The notes below the pieces were generated by a model that saw nothing but the letters and a program-made list of their open reading frames with translations, did no database searches and had not been told where the DNA came from. This document shows, in pieces, positions 35,210-47,300 of a stretch of DNA of 64,000 nt (positions are counted from its first letter, which is position 1; each line of letters opens with the position of its first letter). The position numbers were made by a program, and so were the translations under genes. Source of the DNA: Dugong dugon (taxonomy: Eukaryota; Chordata; Mammalia; Sirenia; Dugongidae); the NCBI GenBank assembly GCA_030035585.1, contig CM057471.1, positions 96,473,819-96,537,818 on the forward strand. Reading direction: 5' to 3'.

Positions 35210-36660
35210 TATGTCAGAAAAAAAGAGAAAACTTCCTAAAATTTAGGTCTGTATACACGTAACACAAAGTGAAATAGAAGTTTTACAAAATATATGAAGA
35301 TATAAAGTATAACATAAAATAACATGACAGAACTAAAAAGCAAACAGATCTATTATATCAATAAATGTAAATGGACTAAACTCACAAAGCAAAATCCAAC
35401 TCTATGCTCTTTGTAAGACATATACTTGAAATGATTCAGAAAGGTGAAAAATCATGCAGGTGACAGAAAGAATCCAGCAGGAGCCCCAGTGGCACTAGAC
35501 CGAGGCAGACTAGAATAGTATCACCAGGACTATGAAAACTAAATTGTCATTGGAACTACATCTGACAAAAGTAGGCCAGGACTTACATGATAAACCTAAA
35601 TAGAGTAAGTATCTGCCTGCAAAAATAGAATATTTAAATAGGATCAAGAGTCTCCTAGCACAATATCCACAATGTTTGGATAAAATAAAAAGTCACTTTT
35701 CACACCAAGAACCATGAAAAGCACAACCTGAATGAGAAAAGACAATCAACTGACACCAACAATAAGATGAATCAGATGTTGGAATTATCTGCCAAGGAAT
35801 TTAGAGCAGCTATCATGACATTGTTTCAACAAGCAATTATGATATCTCTGGAAACAAATTATAAAATAGAAAATCTCAATAAGGAAATAAAGGTTCCAAA
35901 AAGAACCAAATGGAAATCAAAGAACTAAAAAATAAAATAACTGAAATTTTAAAAGAAACTCATTGGATGGGCTCACTATAGAGTGGAGATGAAAGAAGAT
36001 ACAATCAGTGAACTTGAGGACAAATAGCATTTACTCAGTATGACAGCAGAGAGAAAAGAGACCGATAAAAAGTAAACAGAGCTTCATGGACCTAAGATCT
36101 AACATATGCACCCAAGACCTAAGACCAAAAGATCTAACATATACATCATTGCAGTCTCAGTAGGAGATGATAAAGAATGTGGTGCTAAAAGATACTCAAC
36201 AAAGTAATAGCTAAAAACTCCCCAAATTTGATGAAAGACATGAACCTACAGATTCAAGAAGCTACAAGAATGCCAAATAGGACAAACCCAAAGAAATGCA
36301 TACCAAGACACATCATAATTAAACTTCTGAAAACTAAACCAAAAATAAAAAATCTTCAAAAAAACCAGAGGAAAAAAAGCATTTCACTATAGAGGAACAC
36401 TATTCAGAAAGACAGTGGATTTCTCAGAGAAAATGGCATAATAATTTTCAAGTGTTAAAAGAAATGTTAACCCTGAACCTTATATCCAGCAAAACTATAC
36501 TTCAGGAATAAAGGGGAAATAAACTTTCTCAGATAACAGAAAACTAAGAGAACTTTTTTCATCAGTAGAACTAATTTTGCCAGTTAAAGGAAGCTCCACA
36601 AACAGAAAGAACATGACAACAGCAGAATGCTGGGAACTTCAGAATGACAAGAACAATGGA
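35210..36660 (+). mobile_element. HAL1-like element (L1 ORF1-only LINE)
   Basis: The 5' part has 'cagcaggagccccagtggcac' and 'aagtaggccaggacttac'. The 3' part is a decayed ORF1: 'ccaacaataagatgaatcagatgttgg', 'gaagctacaagaatgccaaataggacaaacccaaag' and 'cataccaagacacatcataattaaac'. The last part corresponds to the ORF1 'PRHII.KL' segment, followed by 'agtgttaaaagaaatgttaaccctgaacc' and 'gcaaaactatacttcaggaataaagg'. No reverse transcriptase follows. The HAL1 identity is by recognition; an ordinary old L1 5' half is the alternative. Confidence 0.6.
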
Positions 36661-36663
36661 ATG

Positions 36664-37143
36664 TGGTAAACAGAATAATGGCCCCAAGATGTCCATGTCC
36701 TAATACTCAGATCCTGGAATATGTTACATGGAAAAAAGGACCTTACAGGTGTGATTAATGTAAGTATTTTGAGATGGGAAGATTATTCTGGGTAATGCAG
36801 ATGGGCCCAATGTAATCACCAGGGTCCTTATAAGAGAGAGGCAGGAAGGTCAGACTCAGAGAAGGAGATATGATGATGGAAGCAGAGTCAGAACAATGCT
36901 ATTGCTGGAAGGGGCAATATCAGAAAAGGAGTGGGGACAGGCTCAAGAAGCTGGAAAAGGCAAGGAGTAGATTGTCTCCTAGATCCTCCAATGGAATGTA
37001 GCCCTGCGAACATCTTGATTTTGCCCTGAAATACCAAGTTTTGGATTTCTGACCACCAGAATTGCAAGATAGTATGTTTGTGTTGTTTTAAGTCACTAAG
37101 TTTGTGGATATTTGTTATAACAGCAATAGGAGAGTTTTAATAA
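36664..37143 (+). mobile_element. MaLR/ERVL-like LTR
   Basis: 'cagaataatggccccaagatgtccatgtcc', 'gtgattaatgtaagtattttgagatgggaagattattctggg', 'ggtccttataagagagaggcagg', 'tgtgttgttttaagtcactaagtttgtgg', ending '-acagcaataggagag'. It lies directly upstream of the ERVL-type pol relic. Confidence 0.65.
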
Positions 37144-38035
37144 TAAAGTGGATAGGATGGCCCGTTCTATGGATACCAGTCAGTCACTTTCTCCAGCCAC
37201 TCATGTCAGTGGGTTTATGAACAAAGTGGTCATGGTGGCAGGGATGGAGATTATGCATAAGTTCAGCAACATGGACTTCTACTCACGGAGTCCAACCTGG
37301 CTACAGCCTCTGCTGAGTGCCCAATCTTCCAGCAGCAGAGACCAACTCCAATTCCTTAATATGGAACCACTCTCCAGGGTGATCATCCAACTACTTGGTG
37401 GCAGGTTGCTTACACTGGATTGCTTCCAACATGGAAGGTCCAGCATTTTGTTCTTACTGTCAAAACTACCATCTGTGGACTTACAGAATGCCTATCTGCC
37501 ATCATGTTATCCCACACAGCATTGCTTCTGATCAGGGAACTCACTTCACAGAAAATCTAGTGTGACAATGGAATTCTTATCATATGCCTCATCATCCTGA
37601 AGCAGCTAGCTTGATGGAACAGTGAAACAGCCTTTCAAAGAATCAGGTACAGCACAGTTAGGAAGGCAGTATCTTGCAGGATTGGGGCAATGTCTTCTAA
37701 GAGGATTTATATGCTCTAAATCAGCATCCAATATGGTGATGTTTCTTCCATAGCTGGGAATAACGGGTTCAGGAATCAAGGTTGGAAATAGGAGTGGCTC
37801 CACTCACTATTATCCCTAATGATTTATTAGCAAAATGTTTGCTTCCCCTTCCCATGACCTTGTTCTCTGCTAGTTTGAGTTCTTGGTGCAAAGGCGGGAA
37901 TGCTTCCACTAGGAGACACACAATGATTCCATTGAATTGAAAGTTGAGGTTGCTACTCAGCCACTTTGAGTTCCTGATGCCTGTAAATCTACAGGCAAAG
38001 AAGGTCACTTTACCACTTGGTGTGAATGGTCCTAA
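37144..38035 (+). pseudogene. ERVL-type endogenous retrovirus relic: integrase end and dUTPase
   Basis: This is an old retroviral pol fragment in the host genome, broken by stops and frameshifts. The integrase core is recognisable near 37500-37630. The Ser-Asp-Gln-Gly-Thr-His-Phe stretch ('tctgatcagggaactcacttc') carries the second catalytic Asp, and a His-His-Pro-Glu-Ala-Ala stretch follows with the conserved Glu downstream. The part at about 37820-38020 reads as a deoxyuridine triphosphatase-like domain lying after integrase, an order typical of ERVL. No env or gag is seen. The frame at 37148-37531 covers only part of the integrase region and ends in a stop. It is non-functional. Confidence 0.65.
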
Positions 38036-38039
38036 TTGT

Positions 38040-38288
38040 GGTGGTGGTGGTGTGCCTTTGAGTCAATTCTGACTCATAGTCTTAAACAATTATATCAGTA
38101 GACAAGAATGAAACCATAATGACTAAGAAATTTTGGCAGACTAGAACTGCTCCATATGGCTTCCGAGGCTGTAATCTTTACAGAAGCAGATAGCCAGGCC
38201 TTTTCTCCCACAGAACAGCTGGTGGGTCAGAATGGCTGACATTTCTGTTAGTAGCTAAGTGCTTAAGCATTGCACCACCAGGGCTCTT
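38040..38288 (-). mobile_element. AfroSINE
   Basis: Reverse-oriented: 'gagtcaattctgactcatagtc' tail side, the middle 'ggctgtaatctttacagaagcagatagcc', head 'gtgcttaagcattgcaccaccagggctc'. About 25 extra bases ('caagaatgaaaccataatgactaag') lie between tail and middle compared with other copies. Confidence 0.85.
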
Positions 38289-38291
38289 TTG

Positions 38292-40480
38292 ATCCTGGTT
38301 ACTCAAAGGAAATTCTTGAAATAAAATTGTAGAGATGAAGAACAGTGGGGGTGGGCAGGGGTAAGGGGAGCCATAAAAAGGTAGTAAAAGGAAGCCTTGT
38401 GGTGATTGTACAATTCTGTATCTCGATTGTGGTGGTACTGACATGTACTTACACATGTGATAAAACTGCATGAAACTTATGTACACTCACATTAATGGAT
38501 ATGAATATGTAATTGGTGAAATCTGAGCAAACTCTGTGAGTTGTATCAATGTCAATTTCTTGGCTTTGATATTGCACTGTGCTTATGCAAGATGTTACTA
38601 TTGAAGGAGGCTGGTTTAAGAGTTCACAGGATCTCCCTGTACATTTCTTTGCAACTCCCAGTCAATCTACAACTATTTCAAAATAAACAAAATTAATTTA
38701 AAAATAAATGGACAGGCAATGCATACCATACAGTTGCCCCCATTTAAAAAAAAAAAAAAAAAAGAAGTCACAATATTAATATTAGAGAAAGTGGAATTCA
38801 GGCCACAGAGCATTAAATAAAACAAAGAAAGGCATTTCATTATGTTAAAATGAGCATTTCACAATAATGCCACACAATTATGAATACTTACCACCCAAAT
38901 AACATAGACTCAAACATAGAATCAATGTTTTTTAAACTTAAAAACGTCAAGAGGCACACAGAGAAAAAGAAACATACTTGTGGCTTGAGAGTTAATTAAC
39001 ATTTCCCGGTAGAAGAGGATCAAGTAAAAAAAATAAAAATAAAAATAAAAAATAAGAGCTAAATAATACAAGTAATTTACTACATTTCAAAGTCTGTATT
39101 TTGAAAATAAAGATAAAATTTCTTTTCTAGGGCCACAGGAAGTCATAAATATTGACCATAAAAATGGAAGCCATAAGGAAAATGCCAATAAAATCCAGAA
39201 AGTTAAATCATACAGATAATGTTCTCTGATCATAATGCAATAAAACTAACATTAACAGCAATATCATAGAACAAAAACTCTTTTTCTCCTAAAAATTACA
39301 GAAACAATTCTTGGATCAAAAAGAAAATGCCAACCAAAATATTTTATAATTAAAACACTATTTGTCAGAATAATTACAGATAAATCAGTGCTCTGAGGAA
39401 AGTTCATAGTCTTAAATAAATGAAACGATTTGACTAAGAAATTTTGAAAAGACACAACAGTTATAAACCAAAAAGGAAACAGAAGGAAGAATTAGTAAAG
39501 ATAAAAGCAGAAACAGTACATTAGGAAACAGAAAAATATTAAAATTAATTAAAAATTTTCAAAAGCTAGTACTCTAAAAAAAACCAACAAGGCAAACAAG
39601 TCACAAGATAATCTAAACAAACAAACAAAAAAAGTACAATTACAAAAAATGAAAAAGATGAAATAGTCACACAAACTGGGAAATGAAAAAAAAAAATCTT
39701 AAGAGCTAGCTTTGCTCAACTCTATGTAATATATTAAAATCTGGGTAAATGGATTCTTTACTAGAAAAGTACATTTTAACAAAATCAACCTCAGAAATCA
39801 TCAAAAAAGAAAAGAAACATCTAAACAGGCTGATTTCCATAGAACAGCATAAAGCATAATGAAATAAAGTGCCATATGCACACGTCACAAGAAATCAGCC
39901 AAATCTTTACAGAACAGATAATTTAGTACTATTTAAAACATTCCAGAGCATAGAAAAAGAAGGGAAAGTTTAAAATTCTTTTTATGAAGCAAGCATAATA
40001 CTGATACCAAAACCGACAAGAAGGAACAAAACCAATGAATTTTGATGTTAAAAAAAAAAAAAATTAACAAACAGAAATCAGAGTAGCACAATAAAAGAAT
40101 ACAGCATGGAATGTAACCAGTGTTACAGAATTGTACAGGTAGAAATTGTTGAGATGGTGTATGTTTTGTTATGTATATTTTTACCACGATAAAATAAAAT
40201 AAAAAGCATGACAAAATGGGATTTATTTCAAGATTTTAAGAATGGTGTAATATTTCAAAGTCAATTAGTTAAATTCTGAATACTAATTGGTCTAAGGAGA
40301 AAAAAAATGTATACATAAAGATTTCTGTAAGAATTGTAAGGCTCTTGAAAAAATTCAATATCCATTAATATGAGATAAACAAAATCAATACTCTTAAAAT
40401 GATACTAAAATTTCTGATTCGACCCCATACTAGCATCATTTTTAGTAGAACAATGTTAAAAGCATTCCTACTGAAGTCAA
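38292..40480 (+). mobile_element. Old L1 fragments, A-rich
   Basis: 38292-38700 is an L1M-type 3' end ('gtggtgattgtacaattctgtatctcg...caatctacaactatttcaaaataaac'). 38760-40000 is decayed ORF2 in plus orientation ('caaacatagaatcaatg', 'tctctgatcataatgcaataaaactaac', 'gaaacaattcttggatcaaaaagaaaatgcc'). At 40075-40205 the lineage-specific L1 3' module ('acagaattgtacaggtagaaattgttgag') is embedded. Exact element borders are unclear. Confidence 0.6.
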
Positions 40481-40489
40481 TAATAAGAC

Positions 40490-41200
40490 AAGAATATCCT
40501 CAGGGTTACACTGGTTCATCCCTGTTTGTATGCACACTCTTGCCAATGTAAATGTTTGGTTTCTCCCATCAAGAAGTGAAGTCTATTTCTCCACCCTTTG
40601 AATTGATGCTGGACTTGTGACTTGTGTTGGCGACTAGAATGTGACAGAAGTGTAGAAGTTGTGCAGTCCAGTTCCCAATCTAAGGCCTCAGGAGATGCCA
40701 CATGCCTCTGCTATCTTAGATGTCTGCCATCCAAGAGAGGAAGCCCAGGATAGCACGCTGAGAGATCACAAAGAGGAGATCTGACTTACCTAACTTTCCC
40801 AGATGAGGCTGGCTGTCTTAGACTACCTGATAGCCAGTTGACCCACAGCTAACTAACCAGAAAACTAAACCCATTGCCGTCAAGTCAATTCTGACCCATA
40901 ACGTCCCTGTAGGACAGAGTAGAACTGCACCCATAGGGTTTCCTAGGCTGTAATCTTTACGGAAGCTGACTGCCACATCTTTCTCCTGCAGACCAGCTGG
41001 TGGGTTCAAACCACTGACCTTTCAGTTAGCAGCAGAGCTTAGCAGCAGAGCCCTTAACCACTGCGCCACCAGAGCTCCTTTACAGATGATAAACAAGACC
41101 AGAAGAACTGCCTAGCTGGCTTGTTGTAGACTTGTGAGTAGCATAAATGGTTACTGTTTTAAGCCACGAAAGTTTGGGATAATTTCTTCTATAGTATTAT
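40490..41200 (+). mobile_element. Probable LTR fragment interrupted by an AfroSINE
   Basis: Left piece 40490-40857: 'tgatgctggacttgtgacttgtgttggcgactagaatgtgacagaagtg'. Right piece 41083-41200: 'ttactgttttaagccacgaaagtttgggataatttctt', a common MaLR/ERVL LTR ending. The subfamily is not known to me. Confidence 0.5.
40858..41082 (-). mobile_element. AfroSINE with a small internal duplication
   Basis: Reverse-oriented, well preserved: 'aaactaaacccattgccgtcaagtcaattctgaccc', 'ggctgtaatctttacggaagctgactgcc', 'gtgggttcaaaccactgacc', 'taaccactgcgccaccagagctcc'. In the tRNA-like head, 'agcagcagagc' is repeated in tandem (about 41029-41052). Confidence 0.93.
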
Positions 41201-41785
41201 TAGGGCAAAATTGAAGGATATGAAGAGAGGACCTTAGGGTTCATTTAAACGGATTTTTTTTCTTACGCACATTTTGTAAAAACAATTAACTAATTTGCAA
41301 ATGCTTCTACTGCATCCTTTTGGTGCATAGGGGAAGGGCAGGTCTTCAACTACTTATTTATGAGCAGCTGGATGAGAGATCTTAAAAGCAGTGGTCGCTC
41401 AGCCCATTAGCAGAGTTTGCAGACTCTTAAAGGCTTAAAGTACACTAGCCACTGGATGCTATTTCTGACTTTGTCTCCAACTCCAAGCAAATTTTGAGAG
41501 CCAGTTAGCCCTTGTTCTGCCCCAGAGTCTCCTGTGTCAGATTCCAGGAAATCATTTCAGACATGAAAATTCTCAAGCAGGGCAAAAGCCTTCACAGGTA
41601 AAGAGGAAGCTTTTATTAGAGGTTTCAGAACAAGTGAAACGGACAGTTCAAACAATTTCCAGAACTTAACATTGAAGCACAACGGTAGTTTCTCCAGTTC
41701 AGAATCTAGGCTTATTAGCTAGAAACTCAAATTATAGGGGCTTTGACTTTCAGAGTTCAATAAGCGCTACTTGCAACAATACAAT
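41201..41785. other. No recognised feature
   Basis: AT-rich DNA without a recognised repeat or coding signal. Confidence 0.4.
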
Positions 41786-42781
41786 TGAATCTCATGAAGA
41801 TATTGTGGAGCATAAGAAGCCAGACCCAAAAGAGCATATACTGTGTGATTCTTTTGTATGAAGCTCAAGAACAGGCAAAGTAAACTATGGCATTATCACA
41901 CAGGATAGCATGAACCTTAGAGGAGGGGGCTGTGACTATAAGGGCCACATCGGGGTGTTCTAGGGTACTGTTTCTTGATAAGGTGTATGTTTCTACATGT
42001 GTGTTAGGCTTGAATAAAAATATTTTAAAACTACATTGAGATATATATTTTTAATCTATCAGATTGGCAATGGTCCAAAGTATTAGATAGCATGCATTGT
42101 TAGGCTTTGGGGAACAGGGACTGTCATACATTACTAGTGAGAGTACAAATTGATACAGCCCCCAAGAGGGGGATTTGACAAATTACAAATTACAAATCCC
42201 AGTCCTACCTCCAGGAATTTAGCCTAAGGATGTTCTTCCATACAGGCGAAGTGCCATGTATACAAGGTTATTCATTGCCGCATGCAATATACTAGCAAAG
42301 GATTGAAAACAACGGGAATTTTCCTCATTGGGGAACAGGATAAAAAAATTATAGTTCATCCATATATTGGACTGCTATGCAGCTATAGGGTCGCTGTGAG
42401 TCGGGATCAACTCGAAGGCAGTGGGTTTGGTTTTCTTTGGGTGAAGCTGCTATGAAGAAAGAATAAAGAAGCTGTTATCTACTGATGGCAAAAGTCCTCC
42501 AAGATACAGTGTAAGCGAAAAGAGCAAGCTACTGAAATATACCTAAGTATACTCTCATTTACATACAATTGTGGCATGGAGAATAATATATATCTGTATT
42601 AAATTGTACATACATAAAATTCTCAGGAAGGGGAAATAAGAAACTAATAAAAATTGTCACTTGGCTAGGAGTGGAGGATGGCCACTGAGCAGATTATGGC
42701 CTTTATATATTAGTGTACCTTTTTTTTTTTTAATAATTTTGATGCTTGAAACATGTGAATGATTTATCTGTTCACATCTAT
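41786..42781 (+). mobile_element. Old L1 3' fragments, host of the L1-D insertion
   Basis: 41786-42025 is an L1M-type 3' end ('gagcatatactgtgtgattcttttgtatgaagctcaagaacaggcaaag'). 42055-42770 is a second decayed ORF2 end ('gattggcaatggtccaaag', 'ggaacagggactgtcatacattactagtgagagtac', 'atcccagtcctacctccaggaatttagcctaagg', 'tatattggactgctatgcagc'). L1-D is inserted at its right end. Confidence 0.65.
42385..42438 (+). mobile_element. AfroSINE, 3'-end fragment only
   Basis: Only the tail is present: 'atagggtcgctgtgagtcgggatcaactcgaaggcagtgggtttggttttc'. It is inserted in old L1 sequence at 'gctatgcagc'. This is the part shared with RTE, so it is a strongly 5'-truncated SINE or RTE copy. Confidence 0.8.
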
Positions 42782-42795
42782 CTAAGTGAATTATT
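42782..42795. repeat. Left target-site duplication of L1-D
   Basis: 'ctaagtgaattatt' is identical to 51815-51828. It is followed directly by the T-run (poly-A of the minus-strand element). Confidence 0.9.
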
Positions 42796-42807
42796 TTTTT
42801 TTTTTTT

Positions 42808-44301
42808 AATATATATTTTATTGTACTTCAGGTGAAAGCTTACAGAGCAAATAGTTTCTCATGAAATAGTAGTACACATGTTGTTTTTTGACATTGGTTA
42901 ACAACCCCACAACGTATTAAGCCTCTAAATTCTCAACCTTTTTTTTGATGAAAATTACAGATGGCCAAAGATACACCGTTTCAAAAATTTCTACATTCAC
43001 AGTTCAGTGACAGTGACTACGCTCTTCCAACTGTGCTGTTATTCTCACTTAAGATGAAGGCTTACAGAACAAAATAGTTTTTCATTTAACAGTTACTACA
43101 CATGTTGCCCTATGACCATGGTTAACAATCTCACAGCACATCAAGAATATCCTTACTCCACCTTGTGTTCCCTATCACCAGGGGGCTTCCTTGTCCCCTT
43201 CTGTCTTCTGGACCTTGTCAGTGGACTATTGTACCTCTTTACTCTCATTTGTTTATTTATTTATTTATTTATTTTTATTTTATTTAAACACCATTTCAAA
43301 ACTTTTTACTTACACATTTAAGTGATATTGACTATGCTCTTCCAATTGTGCTGCCATTCTCGCCCAAGATGAAGGCTTACAGGACAAAACAGCCTCCCAT
43401 TTAATAGTTACTACAAATGTTGCCCTATAGCAGTGGTCAACAATCTCACAATACATTGACAGTGTCCTTATTCAATTTGTGTTCCTTATCATCAGTTTCC
43501 TACTCTCCCTCTGCCTTCTGGCCCTTGTCACTGGACTCCTGTACATAGTTAGTCCCATTTAGTTTTACTGGGGTGTCCATTCCCAGGCTTAACATCGAAC
43601 CTTGAAGGTAACTTCACCTCTGAGCTGAAAGGGTGTCTGGGGGCCACACTCTCGAGGTTTCTCTAGTATTCTTTAGGCCAGTATATCTGGTCTTCTTTTT
43701 TTTTTTTTTTTTTTTTTTTGGGAGTTAAAATTATGCTCTACATCCTACTCCAGCTCTGCCCAGAACCCTCTGTTGTGATCCTGGTCAGAGGAGTCATTGG
43801 TGGTAGCCGGGCACCATCCAGCTGTACTGGGCTCAGTCCCGTGGAGGCCTTGGTAGCTGTGGACCATTAGTCCTTCGGACTAATCTTTTCCTTGTATCCT
43901 GTTCTCTTCGCTCTCCCTTGTTCCCGAAGGGATGAGATCAGTGGACTATCTTAGATGGCCGCTCATAGGCTTTTAAGACCCCAGACACTACTCACCAAGG
44001 TAGAATGTAGAGCATTATCTTTATAAGTAGTGTCATGCCAATTGAGCTAGATGTTCCCCGAGATCATGGTCCCCAGAGCCCTCCGTCCAACAACTCAGTC
44101 CCTCGGGGGGTTTGGATGTGTCTATAGGGCCTCCATGACCTTTCCTTGTGCAGGTTGTGTTAGTTTCCCCTGTACTGTGTACTATCTCATCTCTCACCCA
44201 AGTTACTACTTACCTATTACCTATTTAGTATTTCCGCCCCCCCCATCCCTGGTAACCAACAAGGATTGTTACATTTTGCATGTGAATTTTTTCATGGGTT
44301 T
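42808..44301 (-). other. L1-D 3' UTR with internal duplications
   Basis: About 1.5 kb between the ORF2 stop and the poly-A. A block of about 316 bp is duplicated: 'aacaatctcac' at about 43125 and 43440, 'cttctg-cttctgg-ccttgtca' following each, and 'gatgaaggcttacag' at about 43050 and 43367. A partial third copy lies at 42895-42960. An A-run (T23 on the plus strand) lies at about 43698-43720, and a (TTTA)n stretch at about 43253-43285. No frame of note is seen. Confidence 0.75.
42817..42822 (-). terminator. L1-D polyadenylation signal
   Basis: TTTATT on the plus strand is AATAAA in the element's sense, about 10-15 nt upstream of the poly-A tail ('gtacaataaaatatatatt' then A-run). The same 'gtacaataaa' end is seen in the inner and outer L1s near 31480 and 31848. 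Confidence 0.75.
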
Positions 44302-47300
44302 TTACAATAGAGGTCTCATACAATATTTGTCCTTTTGTGATTGACTTATTTCACTCAGCATGATGTCCTCCAGTTTCATCCATGTTATGAGATGGTTCAC
44401 CGATTCATTGTTCTTTCTCGTTGCATAGTACTCCATTGTGTGTATGTACCATAGTTTGTGTATCCATTCGTCTGTTGATGGACATCGAGGTTGTTTCCAT
44501 CGTTTTGCTATTGTGAATAATGCTGCCATGAACATAGGTGTGCATATGTCTATTCGAGTGATGACTCTTATTTCTCTAGGATATATTCCTAGGAGTGGGA
44601 TTGCTGGATCGAATGGTACGTCTATTTCTAGCTTTCTGAGGAAACGCCATATCATTTTCCAAAATGGCTGTATCATTTTGCATTCCCACCAGCAGTGTAT
44701 AAGAGTTCCCGTCTCCCCGCAGCCCCTCCAACATTTGTTATTTCCAGTGTTTTTGATTCGTGCCAGTAATGCCGGGGTGAGATGGAATTTGCATTTCTCT
44801 AATGGCTAGTGATCGTGAGCATTTCCTCATGTGTCTGTTGGCCATTTGAATGTCTTCCTTGGTGAAGTGTCTGTTCATTTCCTTTGCCCATTTTTTGATA
44901 GGATTGGTTGTCTTTTTGTTGTAGAGGTGTTGGATTTTCTTGTAGATTATGGAGATTAGACCTTTGTCTGACTTGTACTGTCCAAAAATTTTTTCCCAGT
45001 CTGTAGGTTCTCTTTTAACTCTTTTGGTGAAATCTTTTGAAGAGCATAGATGTTTGATTTTTAGAAGATCCCAATTATCTAGTTTATCTGTTGGGTTTTT
45101 TGTGTTGATGTTTATGGTTTGTATCCTGTTAATGCCATGTATTAAGGTCTGAAGTGTTGGTCCTATTTTTTCTTCTATGAATTTTATAGTTTGAGGCTTT
45201 ATATTCAGGTCTTTGATCCATTTTGAAGTAGTTTTTGTATATGGTGTGAGGTATGGGTCCTGTTTCATTTTTCTACAAATGGATATCCAGTTTTGCCAGC
45301 ACCATTTGTTAAAAAGACTGTCTTTTCCCCATTTGATGTATTTTGGGCCCTTCTCAAAAATCAGGTGACCGTAGGTGGATGGATTTACATCTGAGTTCTC
45401 AATTCTGTTCCATTGGTCAATGTCTCTGTTGTTGTACCAGTACCAGGCTGTTTTGAGTACTGTAGCTGTATAGTAGGTTCTCAAGTCAGGTAGTGTGAGT
45501 CCTCCAACTTTATTCTTCTTCTTCAGTAGTGCTTTACTTATTCGGGGTTTCTTCCCTTTCCATATAAAGTTAATAATTAGTTTTTCCATCTCTTTGAAGA
45601 ATGTTGTTGGTATTTGTATTGGAATTGCATTGTATTTGTAGATTGCTTTAGGTAGAATTGCCATTTTCACAATGTTGAGTCTGCCTATCCATGAGCATGG
45701 TATGTTTTTCCATTTATGTAGATCCCTTTTGGTTTCATGCAGCAGTGTTTTGTAGTTTTCTTTGTATAGGTCTTTTATATTCCTGGTCAGATTTATTCCT
45801 AAGTATTTTATCTTTTTAGGGGCTATTGAAAATGGTATTGATTTCCTGATCTCCTTTTCATCGTTCTCTTTACCGGTGTATAGGAATCCAACTGATTTTT
45901 GAATGTTTATCTTGTATCCTGCTACTCTGCTGAATCTTTCTATTACTTCCAGTAAATTTCTCATGGAGTCTTTAGGGTTTTCTATGTATAGTATCATATC
46001 ATCTGCAAACAGGGAGAGTTTAACTTCTTCATTACCAATTTGGATGCCCTTTATTTCTTTCTCTTGCCTTACTGCTCTAGCTAGAACTTCCAGCACAATG
46101 TTAAATAGGAGTGGTGATAAAGGGCATCCTTGTCTTGTTCCTGTTTTCAGGGGGAATGTTTTCAGCCTTTCTCCATTAAGAATGATGTTGGCTGTTGGTT
46201 TTGCATAGATGCCCTTTATTATGTTGAGAAATTTCCCTTCTATACCTATTTTATTGAGAGCTTTTATCAGGAATGGGTGTTGGACTTTGTCAAATGCCTT
46301 TTCTGCATCAATTGAGATAATCATGTGATTTTTTTCTTTCCTTTTATTTATGTGGTGGATTACGTTGATGGATTTTCTAATGTTAAACCATCCTTGCATA
46401 CCTGGTATGAATCCTACTTGGTCGTGGTGTATTATTTTTTTGATATGATACTGAATTCTATTGGCTAGAATTTTGTTCAGAATTTTTGCATCTATATTCA
46501 TGAGAGATATTGGTCTGTAATTTTCTTTTTTTGTGATGTCTTTGCCTTGTTTTGGTATCAGCGTTATGCTGGCTTCATAGAATGAATTTGGAAGTGTTGC
46601 TTCCTCTTCTATGCTCTGAAATAACTTGAGTAGAACTGGTACGAGCTCTTCTGTAAATGTTTTGTAGAATTCTCCAGTGAAGCCATCTGGGCCAGGGCTT
46701 TTTTTGGTTGGGAGTTTTTTTATTACCTTTTCAATCTCTTCTCTTGTTATGGGTCTGTTCAGATTTTCAATATCACTTTGTTGTAGTTTGGGTAGGCCGT
46801 ATGTTTCTAGAAATTTATCCATTTCCTCTAGGTTTTCAAATTTGTTGGAATATAGTTTTTCATAATATTCTGTTATAATCCTTTTTATTTCAGTTGGGTC
46901 TGTTGTAATGTCCCCCATTTCATTTCTTATTTGGGTTATTTGTGCCCTCTGCTGTTTTTCTTTTGTCAGTCTGGCCAGTGGTTTGTCGATTTTGTTGATT
47001 CTTTCAAAGAACCAACTTTTGGTTTTGTTGATTCTTTCTATTGTTTTTCTGTTCTCTATTTCATTGATTTCTGCTCTGATCTTTACTATTTCCTTTCTTC
47101 CGGTGGTTGTAGGCTTTTTTTGTTGTTCTCTTTCTATTTGTTTGAGTTCTGTAGTTAATGTTTTGATTTTGTCCCTTTCTTCTTTTTTGATATGTGCATC
47201 TATTGCTATAAATTGTCCTCTGAGGACTGCCTTTGCTGTGTCCCAAAGGTTTTGGTATGATGTGTTTTCATTTTCATTTGATTCTAGGAATTTTTTAATT

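Noticed and set aside
37148-37531. 127-codon plus-strand frame, as a novel gene
   Set aside because: It overlaps a decayed ERVL-type integrase region between an LTR and further pol remnants, and it ends in a stop within that region.
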